From Motacilla alba alba (Eukaryota > Chordata > Aves > Passeriformes > Motacillidae), in the NCBI RefSeq assembly GCF_015832195.1, contig NC_052018.1, forward strand, positions 52,637,666-52,701,665: a stretch of 64,000 nucleotides of DNA, read 5' to 3'. Made by a program: the position numbers and the translations under genes. Below, one piece after another: positions 50,961 through 64,000 of the stretch (its first letter is position 1; the number at the start of each line of letters is the position of its first letter). The notes beneath the pieces were generated by a model that saw only the letters and a list, made by a program, of their open reading frames with translations, did not search any database and was not told the origin of the DNA.

Positions 50961-52149
50961 ACATACAGGCAGCCTTGAGTTGTTCATGGTTGTCTTCTTT
51001 GTGTTACTGTATGTGATGGGTGGAATGATGCCTCTGTGGTCACAATTCATGCGTTTGTAAATCAGGTTTGTTTTGAGGCAGTTGGCTTAAAGCTTTGAGA
51101 TCTGAGATCAGGAGTGCTGGGCAGGTGCAATGGGTTTATTGCAATAACAGCTGTAACAGAGACTAGGATAACCAGAATCACGAGCAGCACTACAGGACAT
51201 AGGCTTCTGTCCTCAAGGGAACCTTGTGTCTCATAAATAGACAGACCCATAGCAATTTAGAAGCATTTTGGGAAGTTCCTACTGTCTCTTCAAAATCCAT
51301 ATGTGGCAGAGTACTTGTGTGCCCTTGCTCGAGCCTCATTCCTTAACACAACACTCCCTGGATAAATGAAATTACATGAGAAAAGGAGCTGGTTTGCTTA
51401 AGCAGTACTTGTCAAAGCCAGCATTTGCAAAATGTCATGTTTTAGTCTCCACAGCTTGGAGCAGGAACTGTCACAGAAGTTTGTGTGCACCTCTGGTCCT
51501 GTCCTTGCTGAGGAGCTGGTCCCAGGCAGTGGGGACGTGCTGGTGCTCACTGGGTGAGCACGCACAAGCCCCAGGCACCACCTGTGCTTGTGCTGCCTCC
51601 TGCTCTGGTGTTCCCTCTGACAAGCTGCAGGCTGAACTCGTTAAACTACTGCTGTTTGCTACAAGGGATGACCTGCCAAAAATCTGCACAGCCCTGTGCC
51701 ACTGGGGCCAGGGGAGCCGGCCCTCCCCACTCACCCCCAGCTGCCTTGCCTCTTTACAAAGCAAAGAAATTAATTCTCTAATAATCCTAGAATGGCATTT
51801 TTAGCCTTATGTAAAAATGTCGAGGAAAACAAAGATAAGGATTATTTCTTAATTAAATACGGATTTTATTTTGGTTTTTGTTTTTACTCTAAAAGCAAAC
51901 CAAAACATGTTTCTGCCAAGAGCTGTTATAGCCCACCCCCTTCCTATCTTTTTAAATTGTATTTTTATATGCCTGGCAGAATTAATGATGAAAATCTTTC
52001 CAGCTGTGACTTTGCCAGAATCCCTTTCTGAAGCTCCTACTAATTTGGATTAAAACTGGATGGATGAAAGCCTCAAACAGCAAATCCTGGCAGTAGATTT
52101 GCTGAGGCCCCACAGCATATACTTCTCCAACTGTTCTTATCTTCTGAGG

Positions 52150-52185
52150 AAAAAAAAAAAAAAAAGAAAAGAGAAAAAAAAGTAA
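52150..52185. repeat. A-rich tract
   Basis: A run of about 17 A, then short A runs split by single G residues. It could be the poly(A) tail of an old retrocopy, but no source sequence is recognisable next to it. Confidence 0.7.
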
Positions 52186-55100
52186 ACATAATTTTGTAAC
52201 TACACAGTTGTTAGTATTCTCCCTGCTTTTCACCTCCCTGGACTGGGACACAGGGTCCCACCACCTCAGCAGCCTGCTGGGGCTCCCCTTTTCAGAACAG
52301 ACTCCTGACTTTTGTAGGGCAAGGTTTTAATTGCAGAATGGTGGAAATTTTAAACACTATCTTGTACCAGCTATGCTAAATGTTAACAGCCAGCCTGGAT
52401 TTTAGAGGGAGTTGCTGCCCTGGGATGTAACAATTCAGAATGGAAACGGTGGGTGTGTGAGCCTCTCATTGCAAGGATGTGAAGCCACCAAGCTTCCTGA
52501 GTCCCGGCTGCTGGGTGTTCACCTCAGTTGCTTAATTCTAGCAGCATTGGCGCCGCGTTGTCTTACTGTCCAGGCTTCCTGGAGCCAGCAGCTGCAAGCT
52601 TTCCTACTGCCACAGACAATTAAATTAATTTCTTCAAATTGGACAAATCAATCTCTGGCAAGCGGCCCATGTTCCTGCTCCTCTTCTCTCTCGCCAGGAG
52701 AGTCTTCTGGAAACTTGTGAGCTTACTAAGCTCTTGCTCCGTGAGTTCCTCCCTTCATGGCCATGCTGGGGCCAAGAAAAGGCAGTGCTCTGAACATGGG
52801 CAGTGCTGTGGGACGCTGACAGCATCTTCCCGTGGCCTTGCCACATGTGCCCTCTTCACCAGCACAGCCCCTCCAGGTGTGAGGCTGCAGCTCACAAAGG
52901 CACCTGAAAGCTACTTGTGAGCACATTGTCTTAGATCCCAGTGCTTCCTGGAGGGGATGGCAGGAGCTCCTTGCTGCACATGCTCCAAGCACCTTGCTGG
53001 CCTGCCTGTAGCACCTCCTGCACAGAGAAGGAACATGAGTATTACCAGTTATATTGGTGGCATAGTCTGTTAATCATTAGGAACAATAGCAACCTTCCCC
53101 ACTTGCAATTTCTGACAAATCTGAAGATAGTGAAGGAGGTGGCCAATTCTAAAGCATTATGGGAGATAGTGTAGGCACAGCACCATCTCCTGTCTCCAGG
53201 CTGTGCCTGCTGGCATGGAAAAACATGCAGCCCCTCTGTTCTTCTGTGGGAGACCTACCCTTTCCACTAATTTCCAGTGGGCCAAGGGCTTTGTTTTTAT
53301 GGGGTGTCCTCCTTGTCCCAATTAGCTGCTGTTTTGCTCCATCACTGTTCAGCAAGTATGAGCTTGAGAGGCTGTCTCCAGCTGCTTTGAGCTTTTCTTT
53401 CCTTCTCAGAATGCCTTGAGATAGGCATGAGTGTAGTTTCAAGGCACCTAGTCTTTCATGTCAGGGCCCTATCTCAAGCAGTTGTGTTAGTGTCCTTGTA
53501 GTCAGTGGACAGGGCACTTGCCATCCATCTGCTCTTCTGGAGCTCTTACTTGTGCACAACTCAGACTTGCTCATTTAGGAGCTGCTCTAGCTGGTACTGT
53601 CTGTTTTTTTACTGAGCTTTGTTTACAGTGAGGCCAGTTAATTCACCTTCATTTCATACATGCATAAAAGTCTCTGCTTCTGTGATGCTGGATAAGAATA
53701 TTTATGAAATAGTTTTGCCCTCTTCATTTTTATCTACTTTGTCCATCCAAAAATGAACCAATTTGGTTTTGATATACAAGAAAAAACAGTAATTCAAGAA
53801 ACGCCCAGGAGAGCAAACACCCAAAGATCAAAATCTCTCTTGCTCTCTTGGCAGTCACAGAAGTTATTTCCTTTTGTCCTTTTGTCCATCTTATCAGGTT
53901 TGTGGCTCATGATTTCTGTGAGCTGCTGACTACTTCTCCTTTTATTGTGGGTTATCTAAATATTTGCGCAGCTAATTTTATTTCCCCTTTCACTAGATTG
54001 TTACTTTATATGTATGATGCTTTGGGGAGCTGATGGGTAAGATATGAATCCTGCTTGGGAGTACTGGATTGCACTTCATGAAAGGTTCTGCCAATGAGTT
54101 ATTGCTCCACAGCAAGTCCTCAGCCTGTGGTTTCACAAGCATGGATGCTAATGTGACAGTGCAGTGCTGCTGAAAGGAGTGGGGTTTGTGCCTTTCCCCT
54201 ATTCCCTGGTCCTGGCTTTTCTCACCCTCTGCTCAGCAGAGTTACCCACACTTACACTGACCGTGATTCTTACTGAAGCATTTCTTGTGCCAGTTCAGCA
54301 TACTAAGCCAGCATGAAACTGGCTATTTTGCTGAAACAGATTATCCCAAGGGAATGAATTTCCACCTTCTGAGGTGAGCTCTTGGATCAGCTTGTTGTGG
54401 TCATGAAGTTGTGATCAAGAAGAAGGAAATTCAGACCGTGCCTTTGGGAAAAGGGATGATACACTGAAGTGAGAAGGGTTGCCTTTGGGGGTTGTTTATT
54501 CACTCGAGATTTAAAGATTTATTACATTTTTCTCTTAACTGAAGGGCTATGTTGTGGGTGCTAAAAGCTTTCTTTCCTTCTCGTGATCCAGGGGTAATGT
54601 GTGCCAGAGTTAAGACAGAGGAACCATGAGGATCAGTAGTAGAGCTACAAATGGTCCTTGGGATTTACCACCTTGGAGGGGCATAAAGAGATTTGCAGTC
54701 CGGCAGCATTTGCAGTCTCTCTTCAAATTTTGGAGGGTTTTAAGGTGTGGAGAAATCCAACCACAGTATATACCACAGAGCAAAAAAGTGTGTGTGATTG
54801 TGGATATTTATTTATTCAATGCTCTCTTTTAAAATACCTCCTAATTACTACTTCTCTTTTCCTTTCAAAATCTCTCCCAGCTGATTTGGCTTGTCATAGT
54901 TTCCAACACTGTGAAAGTGGCCCTTTTGGAACACAATATTTTTCTGCTTTGGTCTTTGGCCTATTTGGAATTGCATCTCAGTGGCTACTGATTTTTATTG
55001 AGAAATCAGTCCTTTCCTCTCAGTCTGTCAGCTGAGGGTTGTCCTGGGATTCCTTTCATTTGGATGCTGCAGTGTATGATCCCAAGCATTTCAAGAGCAT

Positions 55101-55712
55101 GCCTGGGTAGTTGGTGTGAGGATGTGCTGGGCTGTTGATTTTTCTCTCTCTGTGGTTTGGTGAGACAGTCCTTGTCTGTGTGGGTAAGGACTGAGTAGCA
55201 GGACAGAAGCCAGACTGAAGACGTGAGATCACTGACTGGTTAATCCCACATTGAATAATGTGAGGGAGCAGCAGGGTTGTGTAGCAGGTTAAGTCAGTTA
55301 CCCATCAAACAGCAGCACACAAAGGAGTTTTGAGAGGTGCCACGTGGGGATATTTTTGCTAGATATGCTGAGGTGATGAAGTGGTTCGAGAGTGACAGAG
55401 CAGCAGCTGTGACTGCAGTGGGTAACCCAGAGTTTATATCCTGCCTGAAGCAGGAAGGTGGTTTCTGTGAGTGAAATGCAAGAACACATTCATCTCTGGG
55501 CTAGGGAACATCTTCTTGTGTGGAATATCTGCCTTCAGGAAGGCAGGGTTAAGACTCTTTGCTGTGGCCCTTCCTTCTGCAAATTATATGGGAACCCAGA
55601 ACTCCTTATCCTGGCAATGTTTCCAAATACAGAGCTTACAAAGTTACTTTATGTATTTATGTAAACCACAAGTTCTCAGGCTCTCAAGTAAAACAAAACA
55701 TTGATTTGTTCA

Positions 55713-56175
55713 AGCAGGTCTAGAGGAAGCCACAAAGATGATCAGAGGGCTGGAGCACCTCTCCTAGGATGACAAACTGAGAGTTGAGGTCGTTCAGCAT
55801 GGAGAAGAGGAGGCTCCTGAGAGACCTTCTGGCAGCCTTACAGTACTTAAAGGGGAACTACAGTAAAGATAAAGAAGGATTATTTATCAGGGAGTGTAGT
55901 GATAGGAAAAGGGGTAACAGTTTTAAACTGAAAGAAGGGAGGTTTAGGCTAGATATTAGGGAGAAATTCTTCCCTGCAAGGTTGTTGAAGCATTGAAACA
56001 GCTTTCCCAGAGAAGCTGTGGATACCCCATCCCTGGAAGTGTTGAAGCCAGCTTGGATGCAACCTGAGCTCTGAGCAACCTGGTCTAGTGGAAGGTGTCC
56101 CTGCCTGTGGCAGGGGAGTTGGAAAGAGATGATCTTTAAGGCTTCTATGCTCCTATGGTTTCATAATTTGAGTGC
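55713..56175 (+). mobile_element. CR1 LINE fragment (sense)
   Basis: About 460 bp in the sense direction: GAGGAAGCCACAAAGATGAT, then GAGGTTTAGGCTAGATATTA, GGGAGAAATTCTTCCCTGC, CCATCCCTGGAAGTGTTGAA and a 3' end near CTCCTATGGTTTCATAAT. It is 5'-truncated and without coding capacity. Confidence 0.92.
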
Positions 56176-59100
56176 CTTGCATTCTTGAATGCATTTGTCC
56201 TCAGAAGATCCGTATGAAATAGACATTATTCCCGTTTTAGAAATGTGACTTGTCCAAGGCCACACCTGATGTCATGAAAATGAACATCTCCCAAATCTCA
56301 AGTCAGCTCCCAAACCACTCCACTAGCTTTTCTTCTAGGGCTGATCACAACCAGTTCACAAATCTGTACATCCACTGGGATTTTTTTCTGTGCTAGGAGG
56401 TCAGGGAAGCAAAATGTTCTGGATCTGTAAATCCCAACCTGAATCTATCTGTGAACCTAGCAATTTCATAGGTTCTGTTGTAGCATTTAATGGTTTTGTG
56501 GTTGTAGGCACTATTTACATTAATTTGCTTTCTAACTGGAAAGAACCAATGATCCATAAGACTGCACTAAAAATATATGAAAGAAAGAATTATTTTAAAA
56601 TAAGTGGGGAAATTATTGGTAAAATATAAAGTAATTGTCCTCAATGCGTTGAATGTTCTCTTGAACAAAACTTCCTGGTACCATGAGAAACAATGCAAGT
56701 GAATTTGTCAATTACTGTTAAATTTTGCTGGACAATTAGTACAATCTTCAAGTAAAACTTCAAAGGCTGTAATCTGCACAATTAGTTTCATTCACTCTGG
56801 CTTGTCAATTGTAAGAAAGCTACTCTTTATTTTATACTAAAGTACAGCAAACAGATCAAGACCTAGGAAACTGAGAAAATCAATCCTTTATTGTAGAAGT
56901 TATCTTCAAAGCTTGTCTGAAAGATTTCTTCCACAAAAGCCCCATCTGTGTTGGGATTTCCAAAGTAAAAAATGAATCTCTGTGATTGCTAACATCAAGA
57001 AAGACTAATTTATCTATGGAGTATTGCTAGTCTGTGAGCATGGATGGTGCTGGGACTAAAACACACTCATAGATTTTCATTAAAGCTGGAATTGTTGCTT
57101 ATCCCCCACATCTAAAGCAAGTGTCTGCCTTATTTAAATCAGCATTGGGCTGAGATACTCAGTATGAGAAGCACAAGAATAAAACATTTAATTTTTAAGA
57201 AAGCTTTCTGCTATTAATGACAAATCTTCATGGGAGTCATATGAGAGCAGAGATGTCATTTAAAACTTACTGTTCTTCCATGTCACCTTCAGGCACATTT
57301 TGCCAGATCTGAAATCTATAGCAGTGTTGACACTATTCTCTCACTCCAGAGAGAATAGACCATTCAATCCTCCTCCATCACTCAGCAGAGCTGTGACAAG
57401 GTGAAGAGAAAAACATCACAACATTTCAGAGAAGCTGTCTTAGCCTTCTTCACAGGATGCAACACATCAGCGCAAAGAGGACGGCATGGTGAGGTACCTC
57501 CAGCACATGCCCAGAAGATTATTTTCAAAGTTTTATGTTTGTTCTTCTAGAAATGAATTCCCATTCTATGATGATGGATATTTTCAGTCTTAAAGGTAAG
57601 AAACCAGACTATCAGATTACTGGCTACCAGATATGGATAACTGATCATGTTGGCTGTTCCAGCAGCCTGTGATTTTATGTCTGTGCTCAACTCTGCCTTT
57701 CTAGCCTTTACTGCTACAGATGGATACTGGACTGCTGTTCCTAAATGAAGTTGGAATAATAGACTCTAGAGATGGAAAAATACCTAATGGTCCATTTTCC
57801 TATAGCTGCCAAACAGACTTTATTAAAAAAAACACAGGCTAATATCTTTCATGGCAATATTTTACCATGAAATATTACACTCTCTTTATAGTCTGGGTGG
57901 AGAAAAGGAGACTTAACAGTTCCTTGGCTTAAGGTTTTGACAGTCTATGAGCTTGGTACCCAAGAGTCTCCTGCTACCATTCACCTTTTGCTTTGCAGAT
58001 TTGGAGCACCCGGGAAATTGGGTAGGGCAGTTTGTAGTGTCCAGCTAACCTGCTCTGCTAATACAAAAGTCCTGAAAAAGGAAGCAGAGAATGTTTGTTG
58101 AATTGCAAACGTGAAGCACTCAGTCCCACAAGTTGCTTTGTTTATAACAAAGCACAAGGACTGGAACTTTGCAGGAGTCCCTGCTGCAGCTGTAGGGTGC
58201 ATTTACAGTCACAATGGCCAGGTGTGCTTCACTTGGACTCACAGCTGCTCTAAGTGGGGCAAAGGGGGTGCCTTTCTTCAAAATGATCCCCATCTGCTGA
58301 CTGTCCTACTGCACACACAACTGCACTGTAGTTTTTTGAGTTTCCTCAGAACTGATCTCAATATGTGACTCTATAAACCAGGAGTTTCAGCATTCAAAGA
58401 CATGTATGTTTGTGTGTTTTTGTAAATCTGGACTCTACAGAAGTAACTAAAACACCTCATTTAGATTATTAAACCTGTAATGGAAAAAATGCTCTGCAGA
58501 CACTGCAATGGTTTAATTTGGATTCAATTGCTTATACTCTTTCAGGCTTTTAAAGAAAAATATCAAAGAATGAACTGTAAAGCCAGATGTATATCTTCAG
58601 AGACTTAAATAGTCCAGTTTCCAGTGACATGCTTTAATTCTCCTCCCACTTCGTAATTTTACATTGACGCAAGTTCTTCGGATAAGAAAGGACAACTGAC
58701 CCCTCTAAAATTACTCTTCTTACATTGAGTTGGAAACAATGAGATCTCACAAAACATGTAATCTCGTTAATTATGAGTGTATCTGCATTAATGTCTTGGA
58801 GCTAGAGGAAGACTTCAGTCTGTGCAGTTTTGCACATGCTTAGGTGCTTAGCCATGTTTAGGAATTAATATAGGTACAGAATTACTGATGACCAAGCTTT
58901 TCCACTCCTTTCTCCATTCTTTCCCCACTCCTTTCCCCACATTGTTACTTAGATTTCAGTTAGTTCAGGTGCTCTCTGTTACATTAATGTTTTCCTGAAA
59001 AAAATACCAAACCACAACAAAACCCAGCCCCAAAAAGCCCCACACCAAAGTCTGAGTTTTGGTTCTGAATGTCTTTATTTTGGACAGTCCTTGTGAGAAG

Positions 59101-59877
59101 AGGATCCTGCTGCAGGTGCCTTTGGGGCAATGTACCAGCAGCCACTGTCAGCTCTCCTCTGAGCACTACCCAGATGGGCAGTCAAAGGGAAAGGGGGTCT
59201 GTGTCCAGCTGCCTCAGGCCACCACAGACCCCCATTCTCCTAAAGTCCCCTTCTCCTCCCTGCAGTGGGAAAGTCAGCTGCTTTATTTTATGCTGTCAGT
59301 ACCTCTTCTGTCAAAGCAGGACATTATGCCTTGTGGTGCAGGGCTTGGAAGGACCAAAGTGTGCCATGTCCTTGTCTCTAAAGGTGTCTGCTTTGTGTCA
59401 GTAAAACCTCTCAGCCCTTAGCAGGAGCAGAGCAGCCGGTCTCTTGGGCTGGTGACCTGAGCTCTCCTGGTGATCACAGCTCTGGGAACACACTGGGCTT
59501 ATCCAGTCAAGGTCAGGGCCTCTATGTATAATGTGCAGCACAGCAGTCAGGTGGGGTAGGGGTTTAAACCCAAAGGAAATAGCATCTCTTTATATGAATT
59601 GAAAAGGAGTTTGAAATGCCAAGGTCTCGTTCTGGTTTCTTTTTGGGTTCACCTTCCTCTTTACTATTAATTTCTTATGGCAGAATGAAGTTTATTGAGG
59701 CCTTTCATTTTACTGACTCCTGCCCCAGAAGCAGATGAGGTAGGATCTATGCCAGCCTCAGTTTCTTTTCTCTTCTCCAACAGTTGTCATCTGATTATTA
59801 ACAGCCTTGAAATGCATACAATAAGATATATATTGAAGAAACAGATACAAAGTATGGTTTCTACTAATGAAACCATA

Positions 59878-59893
59878 TAATAATAATAATAAT
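59878..59893. repeat. (TAA)5 microsatellite
   Basis: Five TAA units plus one base in AT-rich intergenic DNA. Confidence 0.9.
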
Positions 59894-61166
59894 GATCCAC
59901 TTATATTTATTATGGAAACCATGATCTTTCCTGTTATCATTGGTTTAAAATATGACTAATTGTTTGGAGAGACCAGCAGTTTAGTTGGATGGCTAAATAC
60001 TGTAAGTTGTTTAAGAGTGAAATAGTTGATTCTGATGATAAAATATGCTCAAATATTATTACAGTTGTGTGTTTGCATGAAAACCGAGGGGAAAGGTTCA
60101 GGGTGGGGGTTTTTTTGTTTCTTTTTCTGGCCAAGTTCTTGGTTTTCTTGGCCAATAAAGTTGTTCCATGTCAATCTGATTTGCAAAGAAATTGTTCAAT
60201 AGAGACCTGTAACAGCTTACTAGAGCTGCTGGGGTATTTTTGAACTCAGTGATGTTTTGTTAGAGACAGAGGACAGAAATTGCATTTATTCAAGGGTCTA
60301 ACTAATAGAATGAACCTATTCTTGTTATTAATTCTATGTGCAAGAGAAGAAATTGGGAAACCACAAAATAGAAGGTCATTCATATACATTCAGCTCCATT
60401 TCTGTTGTAACAAGGATCTTGGTAGAGGTTGATCTGTCTGTTTTATGGTTCTATTTTTCCCTTCTTAATATAACTTTGAAAAGCATACGGCAGAGAACAG
60501 GGGGATTTGTAATATTATATGTCTTTGAATATTTTGAAAAAGGGTAGTATTTCTCAGCCGTTCTTTATTGAAGAATGATATAGTCTTATAAAATCTATGA
60601 ACCTTTCTCTTTCCCTCTCTTTATTTGATAAAGCGGTCAGTAATAAGTTAGAAAATCTTTGGGAATCGAGTTAATCACTTTGCAAAATCCTAGCTTAATC
60701 TTGTAATCAGACAATTTGATAATATGTGTTGATAATAAAAATGTCTTTGTGCCAGCCAATAGGTCCTGCCAACACATAAAAACTGGTGGCTGAGTGAGTG
60801 GTTCCCACTGTTTTCTCCAGCAGATGGTGATGCTTCTCAGCAAACCCCCTTAGAAACTGTGGGTTTGCTTGAAACAAGGTGTAATCTTTTTACCAGCCAC
60901 CTCCTGGTATTGTAGAAACCCTGGTGCTCTTCAACTGAGAAGCAGAGATGACAGTGAGCAGAGCTCTGGCCTCTCACTTTTCTTGGTTTTCTCTCCTTCG
61001 TAAAATTTCTGCTTTTGAGCTTCATCAGGACAAAGTGGGGATGCATTTGTGTGGCTTCTTTACCAGGAATTGGGAAGCAAGTCCATTGTTTCCCAAAGAA
61101 AGAGAGGACAATTCTAGAGCAGGAGAACAATCTCCTGTCAACACGACATTTTTATGAAAATCCTTT

Positions 61167-61531
61167 TGTCAGGATTTTCTTCTCTTGAGAAGCTGAGAGG
61201 CCTCAGCTTCAAGATGTAAACAATTATTATCTGCTAGTATGGAATGCAACAGGTGCATCCTTGATTGGTCGATGTGAGGTGTTTCTACTTAATAACCAAC
61301 CAAGGAGGCAACTGGGTCAGACTCTCTGGGAGTCACAAGCCTTTGTTATAGATTCTTTTCTATTCCTGTCTCATCTTCTGATGCATCTTTCTCTCTGTTC
61401 TTTTAGTATAGTTTTAGTGTGGCATTTTTAATATAATATATATCATAATATAATAAACCAGCCCTCTGAAACATGGAGTCAAGATTTCTGCATCTCTCGC
61501 CCTTGTCCTGGCTGCCCTGAAGACCACAATC
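61167..61531 (+). mobile_element. Solo LTR of an endogenous retrovirus, songbird-type
   Basis: About 365 bp with LTR features on +: a TGTCAGG start, GAGAAGCTGAGAGGCCTCAG, GGAATGCAACAGGTGCATCC, a promoter-like AT block, an internal AATAAA-like signal (ATAATAAACCAGCC) and CTGAAACATGGAGTCAAG near the 3' end. It resembles an LTR common in songbird genomes (from memory). TCCTTT occurs on both sides (61161-61166 and 61532-61537) and may be the target-site duplication, though the usual terminal CA would put the LTR end three bases earlier. No internal viral genes are present. Confidence 0.7.
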
Positions 61532-63004
61532 TCCTTTCCTGTATTTTGCTTGGGAGGATGATGTGCCTGAGCCTTGGAAAAAGGATGAAGAATCCTCAAG
61601 GACAGTGTTGAGAAGCATTTAGCCTGCTGTTGTCTTCAGGCTATGGGGCTGGCTGCAGAAACTGAAGAAATGCAGATTAACTTGTTCTATAAACCAAAGA
61701 CTTTCAGGCTGCCTATAGTAGAACTCCAAGGTGCTTTTTCAGCTGTTGGCAGCAGTATCATTCACATAGCTCCTCGTGTAGACTAGAAATCAGAGTTTCT
61801 AGAGCTGTGTTCAGAGATCAAGTGTTGGTCATCTTCCACAAACACAGGATTTATCCAGTCTTTAGCTGCCTCGATGAAATTATCTACTGACTCTTCCTAT
61901 TGAAAAATGAAGTTGTAAGTTGTTGCCTCTAGTGTGCTGTAGACCTAGAAGTCAAACTGGAGCTTTGAATGTGCATTTCTACCTATGTCCTGAACATAAG
62001 AAGAGCCAAGTTCTGCAAATGAAGTTTACTGCTGTCTCAGTGTCTGAGTGGGGTTAAAAAGGAGGCATAACAGTAACCTACTATTTGGAGTCTGGCACTC
62101 TGAGTATACTCATCATCTCTTAATCTGTCCCTGGCTCTGGTTATAATTTGCATCTTGAGCAATCGAATTGCATTCTGCATTTGCATTTGTGTTTTCTTTT
62201 TCTATTGTTAAACCTGTTTTCATCTTACACGTTCTCCATTCTTCTGCAGCCCATACCCAGTGACAGATGACAAGGTTCAAATGCAGAAGGTCAATTACAT
62301 CATCCAGTGTCCATCTCTGCCAGCACAGGACTATTGTTTTTGTGGTCTATTTGCTATTGTCTGGTCCAGCCAATTGCTAAATAGGTCCTGTGTATTCGAC
62401 AAAGTTTTGCCACCAATAATACCCCACATACCCTTAATTATAACAAGGGAGTAGACTGGGGTGCTGTTGAGAGGTGGGAGGTGGTCTCCTATGGTTAGAA
62501 AATTTGTCTGTCTTTTTTGATTCTTTTTTCTCAGACCAGTTTGGGTACATTGTTCTGAAGCACATTCCATTCACTGGTAAGTCACACTACATCAGCAGCA
62601 CTGAGTCCTGCTTATCTCAATCCTTTCAGTCTAGAATACCTAGCAGAAAACGAGGTGGCTATTGGCATTCATCCTCATTAACTCAAAGGTTATTTTGTTT
62701 GTTTCATGCCTGCATGTTTACAGTCATTCTGGGCAAAGAGGTTTGCAGTTTGCTTCCCTGTGGTTTCAAATTGCAGTGGTTTATCCAGCAGGGAAGTATA
62801 TCTTTAGGAGCTAGATAAGACACTAATGAAAATTACTTGCCTGCAGAAGGAAGGGTTCACTGGCAGTCCCAGAGAGAGAGATCTGCTGGATCTGAGACTG
62901 GGAGTGATGCCATATTGAAAATGAGTTAGTGCACATTTATCTTAAATTCTAAAAAATCCCTAATACAATTCTAAAGCATATATAATTCATGCCGGTTTCA
63001 AAAT

Positions 63005-63062
63005 GTTGGGGGTTTTTATGTCTTGTTTTGGTTTGTTTTTTTTGTTTTGGTTTGGTTTTTTC
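63005..63062. repeat. T/G-rich low-complexity tract
   Basis: T runs with GG and GTTTTGGTTTGG units. It is the strand complement of the A/C-rich tracts elsewhere in the window. Confidence 0.8.
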
Positions 63063-64000
63063 ATGAGGTTAGACTGTCAAAATTATTCTTAATTGGACAA
63101 CAAGAAGCATATTTTAGTTACTTTAAAGCAGGTTTCTCTAGAGCCTGAAGGTCTGCATACCAACCAAAATTAGTGGAGAGGTTGCCTGCAAGCAGTATAC
63201 AGCTATCATAATTATAATATTACCCAATTAGATTCTGCTCATGCAGAAGCATTTTACTCTTACCTGCATAAAATCACATACATATTCTTTGGGATAGTTG
63301 TTGCTCGGATGTATCAGCTGGTTTCACATGAATATTACTCTTACACACTTAATAAGTGGGCATAAAGAGAAGGTCGATTTCTGACAGAGTTCTGATACAA
63401 AGGAAATACACAGCTGCACTTTTCTTCCCTGAGAGAGCAGAGTCTTCATTCACAAGGTAGCAAACATAAGAGAATATAACAAGAATCTGTCTGTCAGTTT
63501 TCCATGCCTAATACAGGGGTGAGAAAATCCTGACAAAGAGCTGGCTATGAAACTTCCTCATGGAGCATTTACAAAGTTTATCTAGATCCGCACATTTCCT
63601 GTGGGTAATACAGGCAGCTAGAGGACTGGTGTGTTAGTGTCAGATGGGTGGATGTCTCAGGGCACCCAAGTCCTGATTTCTAGGCGCAGTTGAAAGGCCA
63701 TGCTGCCCACCTCAGCTTCTGTCTGTTGTCATGCTTATGGCAGCTGCAGCCAGTCTTTTCAGAGCCCCACTTATCTCGCGTTTGAGCAAACAGAGCACAC
63801 CTTCCCCCAGCACAGCTGTTTGCTGGCCTGCACGCTTATCCTCAGACTGCGCCTCGCTCCTCCTCGCACAGCTGCTGGGGGACAGAGAGGCTGGGGGTGA
63901 GCCTGCTTTGATGGGAGTGCTTGCGCAGCAGTCAGCACCAAATCCTTGCTGCACATCAGGCAGCGTGGGGTTTGAAGCGGGTTTTTCTCCTCTGTTAAGA

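Larger units (their letters stand above)
45301..64000. other. Intergenic DNA downstream of TRMT11, no gene recognised
   Basis: About 18.7 kb in which I find no frame with a recognisable protein and no clear splice-linked exon. CENPW, the next gene in human order, was looked for by eye and not found. Contents: two CR1 copies, one LTR, an A-rich tract near 52150-52185, a (TAA)n run at 59878-59893, and A/C- or T/G-rich tracts near 59.0 and 63.0 kb. A weak GC and CpG rise occurs at 46800-46990 and again at 63820-63960. Regulatory elements may be present but cannot be told from the sequence alone. Confidence 0.5.

Noticed and set aside
50172..51050. Several overlapping frames of 60-104 codons at 50.2-51.0 kb, and similar ones at 29.0-29.6 kb
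   Set aside because: They are reading frames through antisense CR1 sequence, which explains why the two places share protein strings. They are not genes.
51376..51804. A 142-codon plus-strand frame with a Cys/Ser-rich sequence
   Set aside because: No domain or splice context; it lies in a GC-richer intergenic patch where long frames arise by chance.

Overview
The window is vertebrate nuclear DNA, almost certainly from a bird. Its genes are split by GT-AG introns, it has CpG-island promoters, and it carries several 5'-truncated CR1 LINEs of the avian type. An LTR near 61.2-61.5 kb looks like a family I know from songbirds, so a passerine is my best guess; the species cannot be read from the sequence.

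Layout from left to right: (1) the last four coding exons of NCOA7 on + (121-2632), encoding the end of its TLDc domain, followed by a long 3' UTR or intergenic stretch. (2) Complete HINT3 on + (ATG 7023 to stop 11945, five coding exons), starting in a CpG island. (3) A small gene on - (coding 18152-17691, 153 aa) whose protein is the C-terminal actin-binding part of ABRA/STARS with a costars domain. It has a noncoding first exon in its own CpG island. (4) Complete TRMT11 on + (ATG 21399 to stop 44789, 13 coding exons, 461 aa), the catalytic subunit of the tRNA guanosine-10 N2-methyltransferase. (5) About 19 kb of intergenic DNA to the end, with CR1 copies and an LTR and no gene I can recognise.

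The order NCOA7-HINT3-TRMT11 matches human 6q22. The gene between HINT3 and TRMT11 does not, to my knowledge, exist at the human locus. NCOA7 is the whole-genome-duplication paralogue of OXR1, and OXR1 lies next to ABRA on human 8q23. The simplest reading is that this gene is the second ABRA ohnologue, kept here and lost from the mammalian locus. A perfect CArG box (SRF site) lies about 400 bp upstream of its first splice donor, which would place it in the same actin-MRTF-SRF circuit that ABRA is known to stimulate. This is the main discovery candidate of the window.

The four genes are independent transcription units with unrelated housekeeping or muscle/actin roles, not a pathway. HINT3 and the ABRA-like gene converge tail to tail; the ABRA-like gene and TRMT11 diverge from two CpG islands about 2.5 kb apart.
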